From Lycium barbarum (taxonomy: Eukaryota > Streptophyta > Magnoliopsida > Solanales > Solanaceae), in NCBI RefSeq assembly GCF_019175385.1, contig NC_083345.1:118113657-118177656 (forward strand): a stretch of 64,000 nucleotides of DNA. The letters are read 5' to 3'. Below, piece by piece: positions 44,878-58,008 of the stretch. The translations under genes and the position numbers were made by a program. Each line of letters begins with the position of its first letter. The first letter of the stretch is position 1. The notes under the pieces were generated by a model, which worked only from the letters and a program-made list of their open reading frames with translations, was not told the origin of the DNA and ran no database searches.

Positions 44878-44992
44878 AGACAAGAGGGGTTGCTCAGATG
44901 ATAAGCGTCCTTCATTTTCAACTTGAAAGTTATGAGTTCGAGTCACCAAAGGAGCAAGGGTAACTCCTGGGGGAGGGATTTAAAAAAAAAAA
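44878..44992 (+). mobile_element. tRNA-derived SINE (Solanaceae TS-like)
   Basis: AGACAAGAGGGGTTGCTCAG begins a tRNA-like head with an A-box-like TTGCTCAGATGATAAGCG and a B box GAGTTCGAGTC. The body GGAGCAAGGGTAACTCC ends in an A run. TTGTC flanks it at 44873-44877 and 44993-44997. Copies A and C lack it at the same place, proving an insertion. Confidence 0.85.
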
Positions 44993-47762
44993 TTGTCTAT
45001 CTTCTCTATTTTAATTCCTAAAAGATATGGGAAAATATGTCTTGTACTGCCTGGTGCCTACTAATCCTCTTCATTTTCATTTCCAAGAAACCGTAGCATT
45101 TATCGATTCCAAAAATGTTTAAAAAAAAAAGACCACCCTCATTGACAGCACTCATATTTCTCATCTTCAAGTTCAATTTGGGAATCAATTGAAAAGGAGG
45201 GATAAAGGACAAAGAATAACAAATAAGACGTACACCACTAACAAAGTGTTTACGTTATTCGAATTCCCCACTAACACGTTGGAAGATATTATCAGAGTTC
45301 ATCATTTATTTAATGGAGAATGTACTTGTGAGAGGCTATTATTTGTAAAATAGAACCGTTGTGGGTTATGGCTTGTTTGTAGTAGACGTGTCATTTTTAA
45401 AAATATTTGGTAAGTGGGCGTTCTGCCAAGTTTCGCATTGATTTGTTGTCCATTAGAATAGAATCTTTTTTTTTTCCTGTTCAAATGCAATGTTATTTAG
45501 AATTGTCAAATACTTGAAACTCGGTGACAATGTAAAGGAACAACATAATGACCAATTTGAATAAGACAAAATACATATATATATAGATTGAATAAATTAT
45601 GTTAGATCTTACAGTATACTATAATTTGGTCTAAACCGGTTGAAATGCAAGGAAATATTTGCAATAGCGACAGTTCGAAAAATTTCTCTCAAAGTTCATT
45701 GAACCCACTGGCTTCACATCACATGCCAGTGTTTTTTGGGCCAGCATTGTCCCATCACCCATGTACTCATATCCGTCGGTTGTGTATCATAATCCTTCAA
45801 TAAGAATATAAATAAATCATTAGCACATCTCATTTACTTTGCTTCATGACCTTATGTTTTTCTTCGCGTAAATGAAGTTGATCAGTTCCAAACGTAAAAA
45901 GAAAAGTTATCACTTTTCTCGCGTTAACCTTCAAACTTTAGAGATTTCATGACCATATTCATTCTCCAATATATTGCGGCAAGTAGTTTGAAGAGAATAG
46001 CCACCGCCTTGATTAGGACTGACATCTGAAAGTTAATAAGAAAAGAATGAATGCAAGGGTTGTGACGGTTGGGTTGTGTGTATGCGTCATTTGTTTTTTA
46101 ATTAATAGAGTACTAGTGCACTTGACTGCGCTAAATTCTCATGCAAATACAAAGATAAAAAAATTTAATAAAAAAATAAAAGAGTACAAAATAAATTGAT
46201 GATGAGTAGTATAAATGGTAAGACATTAAGTCCTACATTTAATTTAAAATATTTTTTCTACCAAAGGGAATAAAATTTTACAATTTAAATGCAAAAAAGT
46301 AGAATGAACATGCTAATAGAAATTGTAAATCTACTAAAAAGAAAGAAAAAAAATGGAGAAAGGGATACAATAAAAGGACAAAAAAATATAACACGTGTTT
46401 GTTAGCCTCAAGCGTCTCACTTAGAGTATTAACTTGATACAAAAGCAAAAAAATAAATCAAAACAGTTAAAAGCACAAAGTAAAAAAGTTTAACAAAAAT
46501 TATGAAAACTACATGTTGATTAACTAAACAAAAAAAGAATATAACTCACTAAAAAATAATACTACTCTCACTGATGACTGAAGAAGGATTTTAATTATGT
46601 CAAATATTTTTAAAAATTCACAAGAAGATAATCAAAGGCATTGAATAGGTCAAGAAGAGTTATAGACCTGAAAAGGAAAAACAAAGTAAATAAAAACATA
46701 GTGTACTTGTTTTTTTACCCGTGAATCTTTCTCTAAGACCATGGATGTAGAGAAAAAAAAAATCAAAATCACTGCATAAAGCAAAAAAAAAACAAAATTA
46801 CCTTCCGATTAATAATAACAAAAAAGGAAAAAATAAAGACGTAAGAATTATTCACCTCTTAGTTTTACTTTGATTCCTTCATTTTTATTTTTATTTTGAA
46901 ATTTCTCATGAAATTCAAATACATACAAACATTAAAGGGATGTTAAACTCAAAGGAGAGTATCTGAATTGAGTCAGAAATAAAAAAAAAAATGAGAAAAT
47001 GGGGAAGGGGAAAAATATTTTGCTAAGTACGAAATACAAAAATGAAAAATAAGGGGAAGAGAAAAAGTATTTTGTTTAATTAGTAAATCTAATAGACGTT
47101 AATCACATTAATTCTAGGGGCAGAGGAAAAAAATTAAAATATTCAAGACTTGTGGTTTTAAAAATGAAAAAAAAAAAGTGAAAAAAGGCTTATAACTAAT
47201 TTTATTTATAATACAAATAGATAATCTTTTAGGAATTTGTTATAGAATACACCTCTATTTTTATTAATTATTTTGTATTACCTGTATTGGAATATATTTA
47301 TAGAGTTATTATTACTTGTTTTTTTGCTTGTATAAATAGAGATAGAGTTTTGATAATTATTAATAAAATAAAAATCTTATTCTTCTCATTTATTTCATTA
47401 TATAATGATATTAAGTTATATACTCAATTAGTATTTTTTACTTTTTGTTTTCAGCCTCGAAAATAATATTTATTTTCTTATAGAAAATTTGTTACATAGT
47501 TTAAGGAGATAAAAAAATATCATGATTTTAAAGAACTAAAAGGAAAAACGACAAGTTGATAATGTAAGGGTAAAATTGAAATTTAAAAAAATTAATTATG
47601 ATAAGGGAAGAGAATAACTATTGTTCAAAGTGGAGAGAGGAGTTTAATTTTTAAGGCAAAGTTGGGGGGTGAAAAATGATTTTCACCCATTCCTTTCTAC
47701 ACTAAAGTGCACAATTCATTTGCCCCCTTGTGCTAGCTATCACTTGTTACCTTAAATATATA

Positions 47763-48730
47763 TTTCCTCCGTTTTAATTCATGTGATACGTTTTAAATTT
47801 GAAAGTCAAATATTTTTTTTTATTGGATCTTTTTATATATGTCTTTTAAATATTTTCAATTATTAATTATTGTGACATATAATTCTTTTTACGTAAGTCC
47901 AAAATATGGGAGAAAAAACTAGGAATTACATGTCTAAATTTACAATCAGATTAGTGTGGAAGTGAGGTTGATCAAGCAATGGAGCAATAAAGGGCCAGTG
48001 CAGTTTGCTCACATTCTGAGGGAAGACAATGCACTGGCAGATTATTTAACTAACTGAGTGTTTGATTTTACAGGCTCTATTCAGTTTGAGCAGTTTATGA
48101 AATTGCCAGTAGGTGCAAGGAAGATCCTTAACAGTGATAAGAGTGCGAGACCATACATCAGATTTTCAGAGAATAAACTAGGGAACCAGACTAGGTATGG
48201 ACATGGACTACACAGTCTCAATGACAACTCCTGATAAACTATAGAGTTGTCTAAGATTGTATCTAGTGTGTGGTGTTAACAGTTTATCTGTTCATCCTAC
48301 TAGAAGGGATCTGTTAGATAATTTTGTAGTTGTTTTATAGGATTCAGGCTGGTGATTTCCACTATAGTAGTGCATGATTGAAGGGCAGAAGTTGCAAAGT
48401 AACACCTGTTGAATAGTTTGTCATACTGATTGCTTGAGTTATTCATTTGGATTTGATGACATAGCACCTGATGAGAGCTTTAAAATCTAAAGTTAAACTG
48501 TATACAATGTGATGCAGAAATTATCAAAGCTCCACTCTAAATGCATAGTTGTCATTAACAACTGCCTTGGATTGATGTCACTTTCTTCCTATAAATATTT
48601 GTTTTGGTTAATAAAACATCACCAGCTGTTGCTGTGTGATCCTTTTGCTTAAAAAAAAAAAAAAACTAAATTTACAGTTAAGATTTAAATGTTTAAATCC
48701 GAATGATGTCACATAAATTCGAACAGAACC
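47763..48730. mobile_element. Stowaway-like MITE in copy C, interrupted
   Basis: Left part 47763-47944 and right part 48666-48730 match the MITEs of copies A and B; the LINE insertion lies between. Confidence 0.75.
47945..48665 (+). mobile_element. 5'-truncated LINE insertion with poly(A) tail
   Basis: The 721-bp insert starts inside an RNase H-like frame (VRLIKQWSNKGPVQFAHILR, then EDNALADYLTN, then a stop), continues into a 3' untranslated region, and ends with 15 A at 48651-48665. It is flanked by the 11-bp duplication CTAAATTTACA at 47934-47944 and 48666-48676. These are the marks of target-primed reverse transcription of a plant L1-type LINE. Dead on arrival, since only the last part of ORF2 is present. 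Confidence 0.9.
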
Positions 48731-49552
48731 AAATCTAAACACAATATCATGCAGTGGTAAAACAAGTGGACCATTCTTATACTTGCATTTGTGTATAAAG
48801 TACAAAATCTTTGTTGCTTAAACAATCAGCACATACCTATTTATGATCATCAAAATTTATAAGAAATTTGACTATATGTTTTCAACGTCAATAAAAAAAA
48901 CTGCTAGATACCCTAACTAACATGAGTATTTTGTGTATCTTTTTCTATTTTAATTCCTAAAAGATAGGGGAAAATATGCCTTGTACTGCCTAGTGCCTAC
49001 TAATCCTCTACATTTTCTTTTCCAAGAAAACGTAGCATTTATCGATTCCAAAAGTGCAAAAAAAAAAAAAAGACGATACTCATTGACAGCACTCATATTT
49101 CACATCTTCAAGTCCAATTTGGGAATCAATTGAAAGGGAGGAAAAAAGGACAAAAAATAACAAAGACATACACCACTAAAAATAATGAAATACTGAATAT
49201 CATACCGAAATATTATGATACAAATAACAATAATTTAATTATTTTTAATATGAAGTAATAAAAGGTCCAAAATTCTGAAATCATTCCGTCTAAAAACTTT
49301 TTGCCTTAATTACGTGCTAAATATAAACCGAAAAGGGGCCAAATATACGCCTCATCATACTTTGGGTCCAAATATACCCTTGCCGTTGTACTATTCGTTT
49401 AAATATAACCCTCGTCGTTAAGTTATCCAAGCGGACATCCAATCCTACATGGCACTTAACATTTTGATGAAATGGATGCCACCTCAGCACCCCTAACCCA
49501 TTTTATCCTTCCCCTCTATTTGTTCTTTCACCACTAAAATGTCCTTTCTATC

Positions 49553-52509
49553 TGTCACGACCCAGCTAGGGGTCGCGACGGGTACCCGGGGCTAACCACC
49601 GAGCACCACTCGTTCTATGTCTCATCATACTCATTTCATGCTCTTTTATTACTTTTATACTCAAATCGTAGAGAATCATATTTCATATAAAACGTAAATA
49701 CTTATATAGATATATGCCTCTTGGCCATCAAAATAACATTTATACTATATAGCATCTCGTGAGACCATCTAACCCACACTGCGTATCTACGAGCCTCTAC
49801 TGGAGAACTAGACATATACATATATACACAAAAACATAGTCCGACTGGCACCTCCGAAATAGTGGAGTGCTCTTGTAAAACTGCTGATAGCTCCTAGAGG
49901 TCTGCGCCGTCTCTCTGTCTACCTGTGGGCATGAACACAGCGTCCAAAGAAAACGGACGTCAGTACGAATATTGTACTGAGTATGTAAGGCATGACAATG
50001 AAAATACGTCAATGAGATAAAGGAAGCATCAATAAGGAGCAACTGTATATGACTGTCACTTATAAAAGAAATAACACATGCTGACTTACTTCATATCCAT
50101 CATTATAGCATATATTGCCGCGGAACGTGCAGCCCGGTCCATACATCATCAAATATCAATATATTGATGCGGAACGAACGGCCCGATCCATATATCATCA
50201 TATATAAATATATTGCCGCGGAACGAACGGCCCGATCCATAAATAATATAGTATAGTAGTGCCGAGGAACGTACGGCCCGATCCATCACCCATATATCCC
50301 GCGTCCGGGCATCCCGCGTCCGGGATGAAATCATGATATGCCAGCTGTACAGGTGGCTATGCGTCTATAGTGCCTCACCTTTCCCCACTTCCCCAAAAAA
50401 ACATTTTCATATCATATACATATACATACATAATATACGTAGCATGCATGAGGGCTCAGGAAAGTTATGTTCCTGCCGGAGTGACGTAAGGTCGAACACC
50501 TCCGCTTATATTATGGATTAATCATGATCGTCATGTCTCGCCTTGAAGGGACAATCATCATAAGGCGAGAATATCAACGAAAGCTAATATAAAGAGAACA
50601 GAGAGTAGGGTCATAATCTTGTAAGAAGTCATTCTGTATACTTTTGGAAATCTTAAAGGAAATATAGTCGTCATCCATGAATAAAATTGAGAAGTCAAGA
50701 AATAGCTCAATATTCTTACATCGTCATTGAAATCCTAACTTGGAACCTTTAAACATGAAATCGTCTCATCGTAGTCATCATAGGAAAATATTCCCATCTT
50801 TGGCATCATTGTAATCATGATAAAAAAAAAATATGTCCATTATTGCCCTCATAAGAGCTTACAAACTCGTAAACCTTCGTTTTGGAACGATGTAGGCATT
50901 TGGAAAATATTTACGAGTTATCAAGGAAGGAATCATGCTTTGGAATCATAAACTTCTAACTTTTGAAATTAAGGAAGTCATGGAAGCATTTATGAATTCA
51001 CAACTTAGGAATCATGCCTTTGAAAGAAAAGGACAAGCCTTAACATACCTTTGTCGTTAACTATGCTATCGTTCGCTTGATTTCCCTTGACGTAACGTCT
51101 CTACCTACAAGAGAGAATTCGCACCATCGTTAGTCAATCGATGAGAAGAACGCGCTACTATTTCTAGGGAAAATTGGGCAGTGTTTCCTTTGTTGCTACT
51201 ACGTTTCCCATATTCTATTTCAGCTCCCAAACATTCGCAACCATAATCACAATATAGAAATCAACAATCATCATTTATATACATTTAGCAAAATCCACCA
51301 ATTTCCTCCAATTTCTCCACTTTTAGTGGTTTTAGCTTATCGTCACATTTTTTTCATTCATCACACTTATTTCATGGTCTAAACATCATTTATAACATAC
51401 TCATGATCACAACATATCAACGTTCATGGTTTCATTCAATTACCATTCAATAGTGACACTACTCATCCTTTCAACACTCATTTTCCATGCTTTTCTACAA
51501 TCCAAGAATCTTAGCTTTACAATACCTTAAATAGCACAATAAAACCATGAAACATACCTTAGATGATGGTGGAACAAGCTTAGAGTTGAATCCTCCCTTT
51601 ATCACCAAAACCCTTCTTCACCTTCCTTAGGATTTTCCTGAAGAAGATGAATCCTACTTGAGTTTCACACACTTGGGTTCATGAATTTGATGTTGTTAAT
51701 CTTGGTCCCCTTTGATTTTTCTTGTGGATGAAATGTTGAGAGGGTTCTAGAGGGTTTTCGGACCAAAAATGGTGAAACAATAGGTTAAAAACGAAGTTGG
51801 GTCTATATATAATTGTCCAGAAGGTTCTGAACTGGCACAACATGCGACACTCTATGCGAGTCGCATGTCGAACATGCAAGTCGCATGTTGTGTCGCAAAT
51901 CATGCCAGCTGACCAACTCTCACTGGCAAGCTTTGCGATTGCATCTGCGAGTCGCATGTTGAACATGCGAGTCGCATGTTGCGCCGCCAAGTGCGCCAAG
52001 CTATCCGTCGTAGAATGGCCATAACTTTTGATCCCGATATGCTGTGAGGGCCCACGACCTATGGTTAGAAAGATATTTCAATTATATACAACTTTAATCC
52101 TGTGGTATTCTTCCCAAATTCCAACTTTAGAATAGCGTTTTGGCCCCTCCAAACCAGATCATTACGAAGATGTTTCCTTAACTCGCCCTTTTGGATGACC
52201 TATGCTCATGTTTGGCTTATGGGTTCTTCTTGAAACTTACTTGGAACTTCATTACCAATATAAGGGACATTATAACTCTTCTCCAAAATGTCATTAAGCC
52301 ATCATTAATTCGATACTCGAAATTCTTTCCCGATACACAACATATACCTTGCTTTCCTTATCAACTTTCGTCTCCTACCTCCAATGTCTTTGAAATCTCA
52401 TTTAGAATCATTAAATATTATATCTTACTTATCAAAACATCATATGCATCATGCCCTTCGTCAGTCAATTCACTGTGCATGAACGAAAAAAAAATTCCGA
52501 GGTGTAACA
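49553..52509 (-). repeat. 3' LTR of the LARD
   Basis: 2957 bp. It has four degenerate units built on GCCGCGGAACGNNCGGCCCG with CCATAYATC at 50111-50284, then a CATCCCGCGTCCGGG doublet. Near 51845-51985 a GCGAGTCGCATGTT motif is repeated; one repeat of about 20 bases is absent from the other LTR. Confidence 0.92.
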
Positions 52510-53881
52510 TTCCTCCCCCCTTGGGAACATTCGTCCTCGAATGTTAAACTATTCGGGATTCTACGAATTTTCGCCACTTTTTTTTTTTAACTGACTCGGT
52601 GTGTCATAACCACACTATTCTTGCTTACCTCTTATTCCTTGCAAGTCACATAATCGTTCTTGCGTGATTCGTGTACATACATTTCTATACATATACAAGT
52701 ATCCACATCCGTATTTGTATTCGTAATCGTACTCATTTACCCAGCATTAGACTTATTTCTGCACAAATCTCACTCTTTGTTTTAGAGTGTATATCTGTCA
52801 CATCTTAGAGTCCATCACTTCATTCTCTACACTTATATTACCTTTACTCGCTCCCCCCCCCCCCCCTCTTTTAGGGTTTTACTTGTACCCTTCTCATATC
52901 CGTTACCTCACCTTCAAATATTTAATTCATATATCCCTTATGTCCCATGCTCTTTTACTCTTGATTATACCAATCAAAAACTACTACGACTTTGCCATAT
53001 CACTTTTCTCTAATTTCTTTTTCAAGTTGGCTTCCCTTTTTGTCATTGCTTTCTATCATCTCTTGTCATTGAAGAACCTTTATGCTGGACTTTCCTTTAA
53101 CAAGGTCTTATAAGCTTTCTCATCTACTGCTCCAGGGATCGCTTGTCGGTTTCACACTTGCATTCACTCTTTATTCATATAGAACATGTCACATCTTTAG
53201 TCGTTTCCTCGCTATACTTTACTTACTTTGTATCCCAGTTATCGCTATATCCTCATTATATCCTGATCATAATCAACTCTATGGAGTGACACTTCTTGGT
53301 CTCATTCGCAAATCTTGCTCATGAAATAGACTAAACCGTGCGAAGTGAGCATACTTAACCTGTTACTCTTTCTGATTATCCCTGCTTCACTTATCATATA
53401 AGTCATTTCACCAATGTATTCACATTCATTATAGCCCCTCATATTCGTATCTCTATCTCCGTGATGCTGCTATTTTATTTTGCTAATAACTTATCGTATT
53501 TTACTCGTGCTTATACATCCAATAGCTACTTCAGTATCACACTCTATTAGAGTTACACTTTCTTATCCATGTCATGTTTTAGTGCTACTAATCTCCTTTG
53601 TTCACTCTAGTATTTCTCTTTACCGTATCAATGTCGCTCTTATAATTGCCATTACTATCAATTCCATAGTATCTAACTCTACTCTTGTAGTCATTAACGA
53701 TACTTCTAGCTTAATCTCATTCTGTCATTACTCTTTTGTACATCATCTTTTCTTGTTAGGACATATTACAAGCTTATTTCTTATCTCTTTTGGATTCTAG
53801 GAAACTTTCGGCAGAGTTTCCTCTATATTTCTTACTATCTCAAAACCTGCACGTAGCAAATACCAACAATGCCTCACAAGG

Positions 53882-53932
<51 letters not shown>

Positions 53933-54579
53933 CATATCTCAGCCACACAGGGCTCCCATTTTCAAGTAAAAGCACAAAGATGCCGTAACGTACCTCATGT
54001 ATCACACTTCGAGATGTACCTAATCCTGTAGCGATCTGCCCTGTTACCTCTTCCCATTTACTTTTCCTTTTTCATCCTTCAGCTTTATATTTCAATCATA
54101 TCTCAATATTCTTATTTTATTCGACACATATCTTTCATACCGTCGCTTACCTTTATTCTGATCCATTCAATTTGCTGTGTTCTCAACTTATAACTGAACT
54201 TATCATTAAGAGCCACATTTAATCAATTTCTCTATCATATGAACACTGACTTACTTTCTGACAATCAATTCATCATCATAGTATTACATATTTCGATAAT
54301 GTAGCCTCGACGAAGGGGCTTACCTCCGTAGCTTTCATTGTCATCAATCACTTTCTTCTACCATTACCAATCTTCTGCTGCAATCAGGGGTTAGTATAAG
54401 GAATCTCATTTCCTACGGCTTAGCTCTATCGCACGACCTTAGAGATGAAAGAAGAGTAACCATCCTAAATGCCTTGTAGCCTCCTGTTTATTAGCGTGGC
54501 GCGCAACACACCATAAACAAAACTCTACTAGACACGGCTCGTAGACACTTCCTAGGACGAACTGCTCTGATACAACTTT
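52510..54579 (-). other. Non-coding interior of the LARD
   Basis: Pyrimidine-rich on the plus strand, with a 14-base C run at 52853-52866 and (AT)23 at 53885-53930. Frames of 60-110 codons (52787-53113, 53480-53800) look hydrophobic only because of the TTC/TAT/ATT-rich composition and match no domain. The minus-strand primer site and the polypurine tract mark its two ends. Confidence 0.8.
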
Positions 54580-57515
54580 TGTCACGACCCAGCTAGGGGC
54601 CGCGACGGGTACCCGGGGCTAACCACCGAGCACCACTCGTTCTATGTCTCATCATACTCATTTCATGCTCTTTTATTACTTTTATACTCAAATCGTAGAG
54701 AATCATATTTCATATAAAACGTAAATACTTATATAGATATATGCCTCTTGGCCATCAAAATAACATTTATACTATATAGCATCTCGTGAGACCATCTAAC
54801 CCACACTGCGTATCTACGAGCCTCTACTGGAGAACTAGACATATACATATATACACAAAAACATAGTCCGACTGGCACCTCCGAAATAGTGGAGTGCTCT
54901 TGTAAAACTGATGATAGCTCCTAAAGGTCTGCGCCGTCTCTCTGTCTACCTGTGGGCATGAACACAGCGTCCAAATAAAACGGACGTCAGTACGAATATT
55001 GTACTGAGTATGTAAGGCATAACAATGAAAATACGTCAATGAGATAAAGGAAGCATCAATAAGGAGCAACTGTATATGACTGTCACTTATAAAAGAAATA
55101 GCACATGCTGACTTACTTCATATCCATCATTATAGCATATATTGCCGCGGAACGTGCAGCCCGGTCCATACATCATCAAATATCAATATATTGATGCGGA
55201 ACGAACGACCCGATCCATATATCATCATATATAAATATATTGCCGCGGAACGAACGGCCCGATCCATAAATAATATAGTATAGTAGTGCCGAGGAACGTA
55301 CGGCCCGATCCATCACCCATATATCCCGCGTCCGGGCATCCCGCGTCCGGGATGAAATCATGATATGCCAGCTGTACAGGTGGCTATGCGTCTATAGTGC
55401 CTCACCTTTCCCCACTTCCCCAAAATAACATTTTCATATCATATACATATACATACATAATATACGTAGCATGCATGAGGGCTCAAGGAAAGTTATGTTC
55501 CTGCCGGAGTGACGTAAGGTCGAACACCTCCGCTTATATTATGGATTAATCATGATCGTCATGTCTCGCCTTGAAGGGACAATCATCATAAGGCGAGAAT
55601 ATCAACGAAAGCTAATATAAAGAGAACAGAGAGTAGGGTCATAATCTTGTAAGAAGTCATTCTGTATACTTTTGGAAATCTTAAAGGAAATATAGTCGTC
55701 ATCCATGAATAAAATTGAGAAGTCAAGAAATAGCTCAATATTCTTACATCGTCATTGAAATCCTAACTTGGAACCTTTAAACATGAAATCGTCTCATCGT
55801 AGTCATCATAGGAAAATATTCCCATCTTTGGCATCATTGTAATCATGATAAAAAAAATATGTCCATTATTGCCCTCATAAGAGCTTACAAACTCGTAAAC
55901 CTTCGTTTTGGAACGATGTAGGCATTTGGAAAATATTTACGGGTTATCAAGGAAGGAATCATGCTTTGGAATCATAAACTTCTAACTTTTGAAATTAAGG
56001 AAGTCATGGAAGAATTTATGAATTCACAACTTAGGAATCATGCCTTTGAAAGAAAAGGACAAGCCTTAACATACCTTTGTCGTTAACTATGCTATCGTTC
56101 GCTTGATTTCCCTTGACGTAACGTCTCTACCTACAAGAGAGAATTCGCACCATCGTTAGTCAATCGACGAGAAGAACGCGCTACTATTTCTAGGGAAAAT
56201 TGGGCAGTGTTTCCTTTGTTGCTACTATGTTTCCCATATTCTATTTCAGCTCCCAAACATTCGCAACCATAATCACAATATAGAAATCAACAATCATCAT
56301 TTATATACATTTAGCAAAATCCACCAATTTCCTCCAATTTCTCCACTTTTAGTGGTTTTAGCTTATCGTCACATTTTTTTCATTCATCACACTTATTTCA
56401 TGGTCTAAACATCATTTATAACATACTCATGATCACAACATATCAACGTTCATGGTTTCATTCAATTACCATTCAATAGTGACACTACTCATCCTTCCAA
56501 CACTCATTTTCCATGCTTTTCTACAATCCAAGCATCTTAGCTTTACAATACCTTAAATAGCACAATAAAACCATGAAACATACCTTAGATGATGGTGGAA
56601 CAAGCTTAGAGTTAAATCCTCCCTTTATCACCAAAACCCTTTTTCACCTTCCTTAGGATTTTTCTGAAGAAGATGAATCCTACTTGAGTTTCACACACTT
56701 GGGTTCATGAATTTGATGTTGTTAATCTTGGTCCCCTTTGATTTTTCTTGTGGATGAAATGTTGAGAGGGTTCTAGAGGGTTTTCGGACCAAAAATGGTG
56801 AAACAATAGGTTAAAAACGAAGTTGGGTCTATATATAATTGTCCAGAAGGTTCTGAACTGGCACAACATGCGACACTCTATGCGAGTCGCATGTCGAACA
56901 TGCAAGTCGCATGTTGTGTCGAAAATCATGCCAGCTGACCAACTCTCACTGGCAAGCTTTGCGATTGCATCTGCGAGTCGCATGTTGCGCCGCCAAGTGC
57001 GCTAAGCTGTCCGTCGTAGAATGGCCATAACCTTTGATCCCGATATGCTGTGAGGGCCCACGACCTATGGTTAGAAAGCTCTTTCAATTATATACAACTT
57101 TCATCCTGTGGTATGTTTCCCAAATTCCAACTTTATAATAGCGTTTTGGCCCCTCCAAACCAGATCATTACGAAGATGTTTCCTTAACTCGCCCTTTTGG
57201 ATGACCTATGCTCATGTTTGGCTTATGGGTTCTTCTTGAAACTTACTTGGCACTTCATTACCAATATAAGGGACATTATAACTCTTCTCCAAAATGTCAT
57301 TAAGCCATCATTAATTCGATACTCGAAATTCTTTCCCGATACACAACATATACCTTGCTTTCCTTAACAACTTTCGTCTCCTACCTCCAATGTCTTTGAA
57401 ATCTCATTTAGAATCATTAAATATTATATCTTACTTATCAAAACATCATATGCATCATGCCCTTCGTCAGTCAATTCACTGTGCATGAACGGAAAAAGTT
57501 TTCCGAGGTGTAACA
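54580..57515 (-). repeat. 5' LTR of the LARD
   Basis: 2936 bp, same ends and internal repeats as the left LTR (repeat units at about 55138-55311). Differences are few single bases plus the missing ATGCGAGTCGCATGTTGAAC-type unit near 56975. Confidence 0.92.
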
Positions 57516-57566
57516 CTATCCACCACCATTACCGCTATTTAATTGGTCGATGGGAAAAAAATTCCA

Positions 57567-58008
57567 CCAGATTGCGGGAAATGACTTGCCGTCGTAAGAG
57601 CTAAGATTACGTGTCGTTCTCTTCGCTGTCTAAAGACATTCATCGTTACTTTCACACACTTTTGCGATTTCTTGTTTTTATGCAGTAAAATTATACTTTT
57701 AAACCCTACAACTAGACAATCAACTGTGCTAGTGCTCACGATCATGTTTTCGATACCTGAAATAGTACCATTTAGTGTTTATTTTTATATAATTAGTGTG
57801 CTGTTATACTGATCTGTAAACTGGCTGATGAACCATTTTAGAATTTGTGGTTAATAAACCCATAATTTGTTTGTTTGATCTATCTATAACATTAATTTTA
57901 AAAGGGCAAAATACTTTCTATTGTTCTTTTGGGTAGATTTATGTTGGAATACAGAGAAGAAACATACATAAGTTGGAGGGGTGGGGAGGGAGGAGAATTA
58001 GAAGGAAG
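57567..58008. other. Interior of the Mutator-like element
   Basis: About 440 bp with no transposase motif and no recognisable captured gene. The minus-strand frame 57539-57745 overlaps the inverted repeat and shows no domain. Confidence 0.5.

Larger units (their letters stand above)
43112..46522. repeat. Segmental duplication, copy B (3.4 kb)
   Basis: The most complete copy. It starts GAATATAACTCACTAAAAAATAATAC, passes through a Stowaway-like MITE (44417-44677), a SINE (44878-44992) and the two insertion sites used in copy A, and ends at TATGAAAACTACATGTTGATTAAC. Copy C begins within a few bases. AT-rich, no coding region of note. Confidence 0.9.
46523..49170. repeat. Segmental duplication, copy C
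   Basis: Directly follows copy B and repeats it from GAATATAACTCACTAAAAAATAATAC to about AAAGACATACACCACTAA. It lacks roughly 100 bases present in B at 43755-43860 and lacks the right third of the unit. A LINE fragment sits inside its Stowaway. Confidence 0.9.
49553..57515 (-). mobile_element. Large non-coding LTR retrotransposon derivative (LARD), 8 kb
   Basis: LTRs at 49553-52509 and 54580-57515 are nearly identical by eye and run TGTTACACCTCGG to GGGTCGTGACA on the minus strand. Flanks are CTATC at 49548-49552 and 57516-57520. The minus-strand primer site AGTTGTATCAGAGCAG (about 54563-54578) is one mismatch from the initiator-Met pattern. The polypurine tract CCCAAGGGGGGAGGAA sits at about 52510-52525. 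The 2.07-kb interior has no gag or pol domain, so the element must borrow proteins; the parent is probably a long-LTR gypsy family. Confidence 0.92.

Noticed and set aside
44878..44960. A functional tRNA gene
   Set aside because: Only box-like A and B motifs remain, without a foldable acceptor stem, and the unit has an A tail and target duplication, so it is a SINE.
49797..50334. Minus-strand frames of 81 and 61 codons repeated at 54824-55361
   Set aside because: They sit in the two LTRs of the LARD and span its GC-rich tandem repeats. No domain is seen.
51840..51990. GCGAGTCGCATGTT repeats as a CRISPR-like or satellite array
   Set aside because: Too few irregular units, no regular spacers, and they are part of an LTR.
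52787..53800. Hydrophobic 106-108 codon frames resembling membrane proteins
   Set aside because: The LARD interior is TTC/TAT/ATT-rich, so any frame looks hydrophobic. No conserved motif or start context.
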